Positions 42,223-53,689 of a DNA stretch of 64,000 bases are shown piece after piece. Position 1 is the first letter of the stretch, and every line of letters begins with the position of its first letter. The DNA is from Heterodera schachtii. Lineage: Eukaryota > Nematoda > Chromadorea > Rhabditida > Heteroderidae. The position numbers were made by a program, and so were the translations under genes. The DNA is taken from assembly GCA_023374025.1 (NCBI GenBank), contig SIJG01000004.1, positions 518,582 to 582,581 on the forward strand, read 5' to 3'. Under the pieces are notes generated by a model that saw nothing but the letters and a program-made list of their open reading frames with translations, was not told the DNA's origin and made no database searches.

Positions 42223-43435
42223 TTTTTTTTAATGATAATTATTCTTTAATTTTAATGGATTACCTTCATATCTGAAAAACAAAAATAAAATATATGATTT
42301 TTTAAATTTAAAAAAGATTCATTAAAATAAAAATAATTCTAATTGAAATCTTATAGAAAATTATTTAAATAATATTATAATTAATATTCCTATAATTTAC
42401 TATTTAAATTAGCTAGTCATTTTGGACATTGATTATTTTTTTAATGGAAAATTCACTTTATTAGCGTCATAATTGATTCTTTGGTTAAATATTTCCGTTA
42501 TTTTGCATTATTTTTGATGGAAAAGGAATTAATTTTTTTAAAATTATGAACAAAATTAAAAATATTTCAAAAAATCATAACTATTTACAAAGTATTCATT
42601 AAACAATGAATCCGACGAAGTCCAAATTCTTTAATTCATTCAATATTGCATCATAGTCTCAATGAAGTCGAAAAGCTGAATGCCACCCGGACACAGCGCT
42701 TAGTTGGTAAAACGGTGCCATTGGCATCGCTTCTTTAGAACCTTCCAAATATGACATTTTTGCATTTTAGAAATTTTAGAAATCAGTGTTTTTTAAGAAT
42801 ATAAGAGCAAATTTAATACAAAAATGCCAAAAATTTACAATTAAATCGGATTTATGCAACAAATAAGGAAAACTAATAAATGGAAATAAACAGTTTGGCA
42901 AAAGTAATAATCATAAAGAACAATTAGGAAAAATAAAATAGCACAAAATAAACTTTAACTAAAAATAAAAATGAGAAAAGCCAAAAATAATTGAAAAGAA
43001 AATTGCAAAAACAATAAGCACAACAAATGCTAACATACAACGCAAATGGAAAGAATATTAAAATGTTAAGGAAGGAAAATTTATTAGAATTTATTTGCCA
43101 TTTTGTCAATTTATTTAATATTTACTGACGCATTTCTACTGATTCAAAATGTGCAAAACTGCAAAAAAAAAAAAACGAATTTATTTATTAATTTAAAAAC
43201 AATAGTTAATTTTAAAGAGCGGAATAACTTTAGGTGCTTAATACGACTAAACCATTAAAAAAAATGCGCGGCAAAGCGTTTAAAGTGGTTTTTAAAAAGG
43301 TTCAAATCACGAAAAATTGCCTCGAAAATCAGCCAAAAACCCTTTTTTTTAAATTTTCAACAAACTTGGTATCACTAGTAATCTCTTGACGAGCAAAGTC
43401 AATAAAAATCAGGGGGTGGAAAGTCGAAAATATTT
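42223..43435. other. Intergenic DNA, no gene
   Basis: A complement of the flank motif (TAATTGATTCTTTGGTTAAA, near 42470) lies upstream of the minus-strand pseudogene. 42705-42750 matches 13893-13930 in inverse orientation. A minus-strand 61-codon frame at 42924-43109 is unsupported. Confidence 0.5.
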
Positions 43436-43515
43436 GCTTTTTTTTGCTTTATTTTCTCTTTTGTTTTATAGTATTTTCCAATAATCACTCTTTTTTTATC
43501 TTCATTAACTTAAAA
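43436..43515 (-). pseudogene. Tiny HTH-repeat family fragment (module A start)
   Basis: On the minus strand it reads approximately KSDYWKYYKTKEKIKQKK, the first helix of module A. Confidence 0.5.
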
Positions 43516-43994
43516 GAAGTTAAATATTTTTCGCAAAAGATCTCAGGACGAATTTCTCTATATCAAATTTGATGATGAATCAAGAAAAATTTGCTCAATT
43601 TCAACGGTGCTAGGACGAAGTCCGAATAGGGCAAATAATGAAATTAAATGCAAAAAAAAAAAAAAAAAATATTTTAAATGTGAAAGCCCTATTAATAAAT
43701 GCTTCACGAACCCAGAATTTATTATTTTAAAATTATTTTTGAAAAAGTTAGGTTAGAAGATTGGATAAAATTCGTTATAAATATTTTTTTACGGATGAAA
43801 TTTTGGTATAGCGGTTCAATCAAAAACTGACATTTTAACATAATTTACCCATCGATACTAATTTAATACTATTCAAAAACTGTATTTTCTTTATTAAAAT
43901 TTAGGGAAAATATAAATAAAATCAAAACGATCAAAATTAGGACAAACGAAAAGATATTTAATTAATTTAAAAAAGGCACCCGAAAGAATTTTCT
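43516..43994. repeat. Shared flanking block of the family
   Basis: 43585-43645 (AATTTCAACGGTGCTAGGAC...) is shared with 55490-55560 and 56290-56350. 43735-43985, which contains ATCAAAACGATCAAAATTAG, is shared with 48700-48955 and 56455-56705. These are duplicated together with the genes. Confidence 0.6.
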
Positions 43995-44060
43995 TATTTT
44001 TTTATTCCATTCTGAATTTGAATATTTTCTTCCTTTTTGCTTAATTTCCTTTATTTTATA
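43995..44060 (-). pseudogene. Tiny HTH-repeat family fragment
   Basis: Minus strand: KIKEIKQKGRKYSNSEWNKK-like, part of module A. Confidence 0.5.
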
Positions 44061-44285
44061 TTTTGTAGATCAAAAGGATGAACGATTTCTGTATTAACCA
44101 TTAAAATTTAAAATAAACTTCTATAAAGTTTGAAAAAAATAGGTTGAGTAAATCTACTAAGACTGATTTCATATTTTTACATAAAATAAATGCAAAAAAT
44201 GCGGACAATTAGAAATATAATTAACATAAATTAATAATGGAAAAAAGCACCAAAATAATATGTAAATTGAAAAAGCACAAGCAAA

Positions 44286-44991
44286 TCACTTTTCTTCTTC
44301 TTCTGCTGTTTTCTGAAACATTTCTTCTCCAAATTGTTTCTTCCAATTATGAATATTCTGTTGAGAAGTGTTCACAATTTTGGCAATTGCCTTGTCACTC
44401 ATTTTTTGATTTTCATTTTTTATTTTCCAATACATTTTCATTATTTCCTTTTTCTCATTCTCCGATATTTTACAGCGAATGCCAAATTGTTTCTTCCATC
44501 TTTTAATTATTCCATAGCTTATTCCAATTTTCTATGAAATTTCTTCATAATTTTGGTCCCATTCTTTTTTTGAATATTTCCTTTTTTGCTTATATTCTTT
44601 TGTCATTTTGATGAATTTTTGCACAATTTCAAACTTTTCTTCATTTGTTCTTGATTGTGACATTTGTGTATTTTTTGATTAAGGCCCAATTCTTTAATCC
44701 ATTTTTGAATATATTGGCGATTTGTTCCCAATTTTTTCGCTATTTTCGAATTAATTTTTCCCCATTTTTTATTTGAATATTTCTTTCCCTTTTCCTTTAT
44801 TCTCTTTTAATTTTATAGAATTTGCCAATTATTTCTCTTTTTTCTTCCAATTTTTCTTCTTCTTTTTCTTCCCATTTTTCTCCAAATATTTCATCAAATA
44901 ATTTTTGATTCATTTTTCTTTTATTCTCTGATCCAATTTGTTCAATTTTGACAATTATAAATGTAATTATAATGATAAATAGGCATTTCAT
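44286..44991 (-). pseudogene. HTH-repeat family pseudogene, full length, frameshifted
   Basis: From the ATG at 44991: signal peptide MKCLFIIIITFIIVKI, the box LFDEIFGEKWEEKE and the first helix of A, which ends at a stop caused by a small deletion at about 44800 (KIKRE). Module A's HTH, module B (QNYEEIS-KIGISYGIIKRWKKQFGI-like) and module C (DKAIAKIVNTSQQNIHNWKK-like) follow in other frames down to a tail with an expanded GAA/TTC run (44290-44302). Confidence 0.8.
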
Positions 44992-45092
44992 TTCTTTATA
45001 AAGATATTTTGCCTAAAAGGGAACATAAAAAAGTTTGGTGTTTATTTAAACGAATAATATTTATTTTTATAAAATATTTATTTTACAAATTA

Positions 45093-45416
45093 GGGGCGCG
45101 CTTGCCTTTTTTGAGGCTGAAAAAGTGCTGGGATTGGAGTGCCAAAAACAGCCGGGACTCACTTTGGTAAGCCCAAAGTCTAAGAAAAACGCTAAAAATA
45201 ATAAATTTAAAAAAAAATTTGAAATTCCTTTTACCTAGAAGCATATTATAAATATGACTATGATTGTACATATGTCTTAAATACAAAAAAAAACATAAAA
45301 ATTATTTAAAATGCCTTTTGAGCGCTTTTTTATTGTGTGGTCAGTAGAGTCCTGGATGGATTTGGCACTCCAATCCCGGCACTTTTTCAGCCTGAAAAGG
45401 GGCAATCGCGCCCCTA
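45093..45416. mobile_element. MITE with about 55-bp terminal inverted repeats
   Basis: The left end TAGGGGCGCGCTTGCC...GGATTGGAGTGCC pairs with the right end GGCACTCCAATCCC...GGGGCAATCGCGCCCCTA over about 55 bp with few mismatches. The interior has no transposase. An obvious target duplication was not found; the flanks are AAT and ATT. Confidence 0.8.
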
Positions 45417-46221
45417 ATTCTATTTTTCCTACCTATTTCTAACCTTTTTACATCGATTCTGACCGTTTTTAAGCAATTTTGATTTTGGGACCGCAAACCG
45501 ATATTTGCCGAATTGAATTATTAAATATTAATAAAGAAATATATTATTATTATCATTAATGAAATGAATTTATTTTTTTGTTATTATGAAATGGCTTAAA
45601 ATATATGCATTTTTGAAATTGATTAGTTATATTGAAAGAAATAAATTCATTAGCGTCATAATTGATTTTTTTTCCTTAAAATATTTTCTTTATTTTGCAT
45701 TATTTTTCTATGGAAAGTTCAGAGAACAAAATTATTATTTAAAAATTTATAAATTTTATAAACCAAAACATTTCATTTCTTTATAATGATATTTGTATAA
45801 AACGGAACATAAAAAAGTTTGGTGTTTATTTAAACGAATAATATTTTTTTTATAAAATATTTATCTAAAAAAAGATAGAATTGAAAGGAAAAATTAATAA
45901 ATGAAATATATTACTATTATCATTAATGAATCCCGGGAACCGGGAAAAACAAGCACTGGTAAGAATAGGGGATCTGATGAGTGAAAAATTAGTGATGACT
46001 GATGAAAGGAAAAATATTAAATATATTTTGATTTTTTCTTTTTGTATACTCATGGGTTTCATATCGACAAAGTATGATTCTTCATATATGTTTTTGAATT
46101 GACACATATTTTTATCAATTTTTTAAAGAAAAACCGTTAACAAATTCAGCCCTAGTAATCCCTTAAATCGGCCTTTATTGAAAATCTGTTAACAAATTGA
46201 CTTAAATTTTCAAAAATTTTC
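45417..46221. other. Intergenic DNA, no gene
   Basis: TAGCGTCATAATTGATTTTT near 45653-45672 is the upstream phrase of the family. Two further open frames (45586-45786 and 45865-46107) are low complexity. CCGTTAACAAATT (46133-46145) resembles the phrase beside the GC hairpins. Confidence 0.4.
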
Positions 46222-46247
46222 CCGTCGGCGCCTATCGGCACCGCCGG
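46222..46247. repeat. GC-rich hairpin of a recurrent family (copy 4)
   Basis: CCGTCGGCGCC-TATC-GGCACCGCCGG: an 11-position stem with two mismatches and a TATC loop. It is preceded by CTGTTAACAAATT. Confidence 0.8.
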
Positions 46248-47002
46248 ACGCCCCTCCCCTCGATGTAAAAAAAAATATGTAAAATGACATGAAAAATTTA
46301 ATAATTTTTTCAAGAACATATAGAAATAAACCAAAAACCTTCGAAAAAAAATCGACTCAAAATCCTTAAATTTGGCGAATTTTGGAATAAATTCCGTCAA
46401 AAAATTTATTAAAAGTTTCAAAATTTACGGCGGTGCCTCCCCCTTCCTACATGACTTTTTTATATCATTAAAAATTAATTTTGGTTTTTTTTCTACTATT
46501 TCTTCCCAAGATAGAAAACAAAAATTAATTTTTTAATATTTTCACTTGAAACAAATTAGAATTTGAATTTTTTAAAATTTTTTCACTTTTCTTTTGGGAG
46601 AATTCATTGGTTCCGGCCCCGGACGAAAATTGAAGTCCCGGTCCCGGCTTCTCTCAGGTCCCGGCAAATTCCGGTCCCAATTTTGCTTTTTTGTTCTATA
46701 AAATCAACAGAATTTCATTTTTAAATTTGTTTTAACGTCGCATTTTCCAATCTTGGGTTGAAAAGGGAGTCGAAATTTTTTACCAACTCAGCATTTTGGA
46801 AACAATATTAAATTTTCCATTTGTAAAATTCTAACACAATTTTTGCGCTTCTTTAAATTCCATTCATTTTTTTAAATATTTGTAATTTATTTTTTTATTT
46901 TTCAAAATCTATAAACAAAATCTCATCAAAATTTGTTTTATTTCTAGTTTAAAAAACTTTAAAAATAAAAAATTTAGCAATCAGAATCCGATGTCTATTC
47001 CT
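46248..47002. other. Spacer with a short GGTCCCGG repeat
   Basis: 46606-46682 contains TTCCGGCCCCGGAC, AAGTCCCGGTCCCGGC, AGGTCCCGGCAAATTCCGGTCCC, probably one end of a repeat element. Otherwise AT-rich. Confidence 0.45.
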
Positions 47003-47275
47003 TCATTTCATCCATTTGCATTCCTCATTTATTTCTTCTCCAATCTTTTTCTTCCATATCGAAATGCTCGATCGCTGAATTTTCATAATTTTCGCAATTT
47101 CCTTGTCACTCATTTTTGGATTTTCTTTTTTAATTTGCCAGTAACATTTCATTTTTTCCATTTTTTCATTCTCCGTTATTCTTTTACTGCTAATGCCAAA
47201 TTGTTTCTTCCATTTGTTAATTATGAATTGACTAACTCCAATTTTCTTACAAATTTCTTTATAATTTTGTTGCAT
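47003..47275 (-). pseudogene. HTH-repeat family fragment, modules B and C only
   Basis: A clean 90-codon frame: NYKEICKKIGVSQFIINKWK at the start, the B-to-C linker, EIAKIMKIQRSSISIWKKK, then EEINEECKWMK. It begins in the middle of module B. The upstream DNA does not encode module A, the box or a signal peptide, so the gene is 5' truncated. Confidence 0.75.
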
Positions 47276-47950
47276 TAATGCCCAATTTTTTTATAACGAA
47301 ATTTTTGTTTTATTATTAATGAAAAAAATAATTTTATTGCATTTAATTGATTTTTTAGTTAAATATTTTCATTAATAAGCATCATTATTTGTTATGACAA
47401 AAATTTGGCGGTAAGAAATAAAATAGAAAACTAAAATTATTATAGAAATAAAGAAAATTACAAAAATAATGATTATTATATTCCAATCATTTGCCCAATT
47501 TTATTAACAAAATGATCATTTTAAAATAATATATTTATTATTTTAAAAAATTTAACTATTTGCGTACAATTGATTTTTTAGTTAAACTTTTCTTTATTAA
47601 GCATCATTATTTTTAATGACAAAAACCAACAAACGGAATTTCACAATTATACATTAAAACTTTTTAAAATTAAAACTTGCATGTTTTTTTAAGCCTTATA
47701 GTAAGATGGTAAAAAAAATTCCTTTCAGGCCCCGATTGATTAATTAACTTTAAAATTATATAGAAAATTTAAAATAATTTATAAATGTCTTTTTTCATTT
47801 CCTTCCCCTTGGCTTGGTTTTTTTAACAATCGCAACTCAATTAGAGAGCGATAATATGCAACAATAATTTTAAAAAAGGATTTATAAAATAAAAAATGAA
47901 TGATATGTCATTGTTGCATCGAATATCATTTGTCCGATGTTTCGTTTTGA
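47276..47950. other. Intergenic DNA with flank motifs
   Basis: TTGATTTTTTAGTTAAATAT at 47348 and a second copy at 47570, both in the orientation expected upstream of the minus-strand fragment. No gene. Confidence 0.5.
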
Positions 47951-48961
47951 CCAATTTTGATGCATGTCCAAAAGGATTTACTTTTCCTGCCTTTTTTCAA
48001 TAAGTTTTATCGACGGATTTGCTTTACCGATGTGACAAATTGCGTGATTTGTTTCACGACTTTTAAGCTGAGACACTTAGGAGTGAAGAAGGGATTTGTT
48101 TGTTCCTGCTTTGTTCATATGCTCGGTTCATTTCTGTATTTTGTTCACCTTTTTTTGTCGACAGTCCGTTGAAATTTTGGGGAATTTGTTGGCCGTTTTA
48201 CCGAAAATTTCGCTAGGGCTCGTCCGTTTTTGCAATACACATCACTGGCATAGTAAATGTGTAATTTAAATATATAAACAGAATAAATTATGTACAAAAT
48301 GTAAATAAAATGTATAAAAAAGGAAATTAAGAAGTCAAGAGACTTTCTTTTATTATGAAACCAGCAAAAGCCATCTTCCAATAGGTAATTGATCAAATTT
48401 TGGCAGAATTTGAATTCGGCATAGCTGATTGTCGCTAACAAAAATTAAGAACTAGAAAAATTCAAGATTTTGATCTACATAAAATTTTCAATTATAATTT
48501 TATTTTTTTAGTTTAAAAATAGATTTGATTGAGCGTTCTGAGAACGTATTAATTAATGGCAATTAGTTTATACGAGGGAATTTGATAATATTAGTTGCTC
48601 AATTACATTTTGTACCCCTTTCAAACATAAAATTAAAAAAGAAATATTAACAAAAAAAAAGCTCGAATTGAAATGCTTCACAAAATAAGCAATTTTAAAA
48701 AAGGAGAACAATTTGGAAAAAAAGAAAAGAAAAATATTGGATGAAAATCCGTATTAAATCGTTTTTTTATTCGGGTTAGTCTTATGACATTTTGATGTTG
48801 TGGTTCAATCGAAAATTGACATTTTTTAATATAATTATCTGTCAATAAAAATTTAAAAAGCGATTCCAAATCTTTATTTTTTTGTGTTAGAAAATTAGCG
48901 AAAATAAAAATAAAATCAGAACAACTAAAATTAGGACAAACCGAAAGAAATTTATGAAAAA
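47951..48961. other. Unassigned region
   Basis: A short frame from 47964 encodes MSKRIYFSCLFSISFIDGFA, signal-peptide-like but followed at once by a stop (TGA) near 48033. An overlapping 71-codon frame (47957-48172) is Cys/Phe-rich. Neither can be called a gene. 48700-48955 is the shared 3' flank block of the family. Confidence 0.3.
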
Positions 48962-49645
48962 TCACTCTTCTTCTTCTTCTTCGTCAGCTATGTTCTGAAA
49001 CATTTCTTCTCCAAATTTTTTCTTCCAATTAAAAATGTTTTGTCGTGAAATTTTCAGCGTTTTTGCAATTTCATTTTCATTCATTTTTGGATTTTTTCTT
49101 TTTATTTCCCAATAAATTTTTATTGTTTCCATTTTTTCTTTCTCCTTTATTATACAGCGAATGCCAAATTTTTTCTTCCATTTACCAATTGTGAATCGGT
49201 TTACTCCAATTTTCTTACAAATTTCGGCATAATTTTGTTGCCATTCTTTTGGCGAATATTTTCTTATTTGCTTATATTCATTTGTCATTTCTTTAAATTT
49301 TTGCACTATTTCAATTTTTTCTTCATCAGTTTTTGATTTATGACTTTTATTTTTTTGGAGACCAAATTCTTTAATCCATTTATAAATATATTGACGATTT
49401 GTTCCAAATTTTGTAGCTATTTTTCTTTCAATTTTACTCCATTCTTTTGTTGAATATTTTCTTCCTTTTTGCTTTATTTTTTCTTTTATTTTATAATATT
49501 TTCCAATTATTTCTCTTTTTTTCTTCTCATTTCGTTGTTTTTCTTCTTTTTCTTCCCATTTTTCTCCAAATATTTCAACAAATGATTTTTGTTGCGATTT
49601 TTTCTTTTCTGTTCCAACATTTTTAATATTAATTAGGACGATCAA
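48962..49645 (-). CDS. HTH-repeat family protein, full open frame but no ATG or signal peptide start
   Basis: An uninterrupted 227-codon frame with the box SFVEIFGEKWEEKE, module A (IATKFGTNRQYIYKWIKEFG), module B (ICKKIGVNRFTIGKWKKKFG), module C (IAKTLKISRQNIFNWKKKFG) and an acidic tail ending in a run of Glu. The first codon at 49645 is TTG. Upstream the frame continues only through ATA TTT to a TAA. The usual ATG and first 10 or so hydrophobic residues are missing, and no acceptor site in the right place could supply them from another exon. The first in-frame ATG lies inside module B. It is either a recently 5'-truncated copy or uses a non-AUG start. Confidence 0.6.
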   Translation of the reverse strand: MIVLINIKNVGTEKKKSQQKSFVEIFGEKWEEKEEKQRNEKKKREIIGKYYKIKEKIKQKGRKYSTKEWSKIERKIATKFGTNRQYIYKWIKEFGLQKNKSHKSKTDEEKIEIVQKFKEMTNEYKQIRKYSPKEWQQNYAEICKKIGVNRFTIGKWKKKFGIRCIIKEKEKMETIKIYWEIKRKNPKMNENEIAKTLKISRQNIFNWKKKFGEEMFQNIADEEEEEE

Positions 49646-50565
49646 AAATATTTACCTAGTTTTTAGAAAAATAATAATGACTGAATTACAAAATAAAAAG
49701 TAATATTGTTGTTTAAGCTTGTTTAAAATTCATTTTCCAGCAAATGAATTTTATTTAAATCATTTCATTGATTTTATGTTTTAAAAATTTATCATAATAT
49801 TTTGGAAAATTTGTTAAAGAAAATAAATTTTATTAAAATATTTCTATTATTACAAAATTTCACCCATAAAATCAATTACAAAAATAAGGCTAAATGAAGC
49901 ATAAAAACAATCTTTTCAATAAAAATTATTACAATTTTTTTTAATAATTATTTAACTTTTAAATTAATAATTTTAATATTTTTTTTCATTATTTTTTTTT
50001 TTATTAGAAAGGTAATAAAACAGATTATAATAAAAAAATGGATCCTGTAAAATATTGAACAGTCTTAATATTCCGGGGGCTCCTCTCCTTTGTATTTTGC
50101 TCACAATCAGTGTCATAAAGAGTTAATAAAATTCCCTATAAAAATAGAGAAAATAAGGAGCATTTTATGGGATTTATTTTGAATTTCTATCTTCAAAAAG
50201 AAAAAAATTATTCCGAAATTCTAGAAAAACTCGATTTTTCAGAAATAATTTCATAACTCAGTTCTGAAAGAGAGTTTTCAGAATATGAAATGCTAGAAAA
50301 ATTCGCAATTTTTTACTCTATAATAGAAATTTTATTTCACTTTTTATCTTAATTTCTGATTAATCTAAAATAAAAATTTATAATTTATGGTAAAACTCAA
50401 TTATAATGAAAATATTAAATGTGAAGGAAATCTTTAATTCGTAAATAAAATGATGACGATAATTATCAAATATTCAAAAAATTTCCCAATTAAAATTTCT
50501 ACTCTCCTGATCAAATTAATTAATTAATAGCCAGTAAATGATTTTTTATGAAGCAGAACAGAAGA
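49646..50565. other. Intergenic DNA, no gene
   Basis: AT-rich. TTGATTTTATGTTTTAAAAA near 49768 is a degenerate flank motif, shared with about 52358 upstream of the next copy. The segments 49700-49900 and 52250-52500 are clearly homologous. Confidence 0.5.
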
Positions 50566-50690
50566 ATTTCTTATTCTTGAAATTGTTTCTTCCATTCTGA
50601 AATTCTCTGTTCGTGAATTTGTAAAATTTTAGCAATTTCTGTCACTCATTTTTGGGTTTTCCTTTTTTATTTGCCAATATTTTTTAAATT
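50566..50690 (-). pseudogene. HTH-repeat family fragment (module C)
   Basis: Minus strand reads KKYWQIKKENPKMSDRNC-like, then KILQIHEQRISEWKKQFQ, the HTH of module C, with a small deletion. Confidence 0.6.
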
Positions 50691-50787
50691 TTTGCCCCAT
50701 AATTCCAAAAGGCATTAGAAAAGATTTAAAAAATAAAAATTAGGCTTATATTCTTATCAAAATAAGGATAAACTGAAATTATTAGAT

Positions 50788-50985
50788 TTTGAATATTCTT
50801 GGTATCATACGATAGCCTTAGATTGCTCTATTAGCATGAAAAATTTCAGAAAATTTAAAGTTTTCAGAAAGTTCTGACCAAAAATGTTAAAAATAGGCAT
50901 AACTTTATGAAATCTTAATGATATAATTATAAAATTTTTCAAGTTAATAGAGCAATCGAAGGGCTATTGTATGATATCAATATTA
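50788..50985. repeat. Short imperfect inverted repeat
   Basis: TTGGTATCATACGATAGCCT to about 50828 pairs with the complement of 50949-50985 (AATAGAGCAATCGAAGGGCT...). The arms are about 38 bp with several mismatches and the total length is about 200 bp. Possibly a MITE relic. Confidence 0.5.
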
Positions 50986-51421
50986 TTTAATTTGGTTGTC
51001 TTTAAGAAAAGTTATGATGGATTTTTCTCAAATGTATTAAATTTTAAAATTATCTATTCGATATATTTGAATCTCTTTTTCAGCGTCTCTTAGCATTTTT
51101 CATATTGTTTCAATAAAATCTTAAGCATTTTAAAGGAAATCCACACAGATTGGGTGATGAGTCAATAAAAATTTGCTCTATTTAAGCATATCGTGGAAAT
51201 AATAAAGTGAAGAGACATTTTTTTGTTATGAAATCAAATCAAAAATTGTTATTTTTTAGCATATTTTATAAATCGATAAAAATTAAAAAAGCGATTCCAA
51301 AACCAGGCCAAACATAAATAAAATTAAAACGAAAGTCTGAACGACAAAATTAGGAAAAACCTAAAGAAATTTACCTAATTAAAACTTAATAATGCCTTAA
51401 ATTTAAAAAAATAAAGAAAAA
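50986..51421. other. Shared 3' flank of the next family copy
   Basis: Contains AAAAAGCGATTCCAAAACCA and ACGACAAAATTAGGAAAAAC, homologous to the 3' flanks of other copies. No gene. Confidence 0.5.
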
Positions 51422-52136
51422 TCACTCTTCTTCGTCTGCTATGTTCTGAAACATTTATTCTCCAAATTGTTTCTTCCAATTAAAAATGTTATTTTGGTGA
51501 ATTTCCAATGTTTTTGCAATTTCCTTTTCATTAATTTTTGGGTTTTCTTTTTTTATTTTCAAATAAATTTTCATTTTTTCTATTTTTTCTTCCTCCATTA
51601 TTCTCTTACATCAAATTCCAAATTTTTTCTTCCATTTGTTAACTGTGAATTGGCCAACTCCAATTTTCTTACAAATTTCGTCATAATTTTGTTGCCATTC
51701 TTTTAACGAATATTTTCTTTTTTGCTTATACTCATTTCTCATTTTAATACATTTTTGCACAATTGCGAATTTTTCTTCATCAGTTTTGGATTTGTAACTT
51801 TTTTGTTGGTTAAGTCCTGATTCTTTAATCCATTTATAAATATATTTTCGATTTGTCCCCAATTTTTTTGCTATGTTTCTTTCAATTTTACTCCATTCTT
51901 TCGATGAATATTTTCTTCCTTTTTGCTTTATTTTCTCTTTTATTTTATAATATTTTCCAATTATTTCTCTTTTTTTTCCGTTCATTTCCTTCTTTTTCTT
52001 CTTTTTCTTTCCATTTTTCTCCAAATATTTCATCAAATGTTTTTTGTTTTACTTTTTTCTTTTCTGATCTGACATGATTAATATTAATTACGACGATTAA
52101 AAACCCAATTAAATAGAATGAAAGGAATATTTTCAT
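51422..52136 (-). pseudogene. HTH-repeat family pseudogene, full length with two frameshifts
   Basis: From the ATG at 52136: signal peptide MKIFLSFYLIGFLIVV, the box TFDEIFGEKWKEKE, then a shift near 51985 (KKKRNNWKIL). Modules A (IAKKLGTNRKYIYKWIKESG) and B (ICKKIGVGQFTVNKWKKKFG) are open at 52036-51611. A stop after FGI separates module C (NEKEIAKTLEIHQNNIFNWK-like) and the NIADEE-type tail. Most of the protein is recoverable by eye, so the breaks are recent. Confidence 0.8.
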
Positions 52137-52916
52137 ATTAAATTTTTATTTGATCTGAAATATTTTATATTAAAATTCAAATATCATTTTGTGGTTTTCA
52201 AATGAGAATATATTTGCATATTTATTAAATTTTATTTAAATTATTTGTTTATTAAAAAAATGGTAATGACTGAATTATTAAATAAAAAATAATCATTTTG
52301 TTTAAGCTTATTTAAAAAATCTCATTTTCCGGCAAATGAATTTTATTCTAAATCATTTAATTGATTTTATGGTTTAAAATATTAATAAATATTTTTGAAA
52401 AATTTGTTAAAGAAAATAAATTTAATTAAAATATTTTTGTTATTCCAAATTTTTTTTTATCACAAAATCAATTACAAAAATAAGGCTAAATAAAGCGAAT
52501 TTATATTAGTTTTACAATTTATGACTGTATTTGTTGGTAAAATTGCCAAAATTAGGATGGGATATACCTACCGAATAACAAGGATTACAATTAGAAAAAA
52601 TTCATAAAAAAATTCAAAAAGATTTGAGCAGTCAAAATTTGTGAATTTTTTTGGTATTATTTGAAAGCATATGTTCTCTTTAGCCATAAAAAAATTTCGA
52701 AAAATTTCGTTCAAAAATCTTGTTTTTAACCCTTTTTCTTATAATATTAATTAAATTTTTAATTGCTAATAAATTATGCTACTTAGTGATATCAAAAATT
52801 AAAAACTGATTGCTTGAAATCAAAATACGGAATAATTTTTTGTTAAAATTACATTTTTGTGTTTTTCAATACACGACAAGTTTAAAAATCCAACTCAAAA
52901 TCACACCAAATTATAG
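52137..52916. other. Intergenic or intronic DNA
   Basis: 52525-52570 (CTGTATTTGTTGGTAAAATT...) matches about 61439-61485, which lies in the putative first intron of the gene starting at 61314. The stretch ends in TTATAG, a splice acceptor for the exon at 52917. Confidence 0.45.
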
Positions 52917-53151
52917 GATCTTTCAAATGCTGCTGTTGAATGCCAATTGGACGGAGTGTGCAAAGACAAAAATGGCGATGAGAACGGTGTGGGTACGGTA
53001 TGCAAAAACTGTCAAAGTTGCACATTCAAAAACTGCTGTAACAAAGTGTACACCAGTGAATATGCTGAATGCAAAATTGAAGGATGGAAATCGGACAAGT
53101 ACAAGGGCAATGTGCCGGTGGACATTGGAGCGACAAAGAAACGTGGCGAAG
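52917..53151 (+). CDS. Exon of a cysteine-rich, probably secreted protein
   Basis: The exon is open between an acceptor (TTATAG before 52917) and a donor (GCGAAG|GTACGG at 53151, or GTACG|GTAAAA four bases later). It reads DLSNAAVECQLDGVC, KDKNGDENG, then TVCKNCQSCTFKNCCNKVY, and ...EYAECKIEGWKSDKY...VPVDIGA. Eight or more Cys in about 50 residues suggest a disulfide-rich extracellular domain. Base composition and codon use stand out from the AT-rich flanks. No family recognised. Upstream and downstream exons were not found; a first exon could lie further left or have been displaced by repeats. Confidence 0.55.
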
Positions 53152-53155
53152 GTAC

Positions 53156-53667
53156 GGTAAAAAAGTTACAGTATAAAGATAATAATTGATTTATTTAATG
53201 AGTAGACTGGATTTTTAGGCATCAAATTCACAAAGTTTAAAATATTGATTTTCTGTTAATTTAGTATTTGTCAGAATGGCTTAAAAATTTTGCTGGAAAA
53301 TACCTTCATATAAGTGCTATCAGCCTGAAAAATTTCAAAAATTTCATACATTTAAAATTTTTACAAATATCCGCGTATTGATTAAACTTAAAATTTTACG
53401 ACAAAATTTTTATTTTGTTGTGCTTTTTAAAAATTTATAGGTGCACGGTTTTAGAAATTTTGCATGTAAGAAGCCATTAAGTAAGGTATTTTCCTGAAAA
53501 ATTTCGTGATCATAATATTACAAATATTATTAAAGCCAAAATTAATTATTACCGTAAATTTTTTATGTATTTGAGAATTCAAGATCAGGAAATGGGAATG
53601 AGAAAATGATCAGAGAGAATAACTTGATCAAGCGATAAATTATTATTACTTGGTTTTATAATTTGAA
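53156..53667. other. Downstream of the Cys-rich exon, no gene
   Basis: AT-rich, likely intron. Short repeated phrases ATTTTCCTGAAAAATTTC and CAGCCTGAAAAATTTCAAAA occur. No second exon is supported. Confidence 0.4.
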
Positions 53668-53689
53668 GGGATGGGATTTTTATGGGCTG

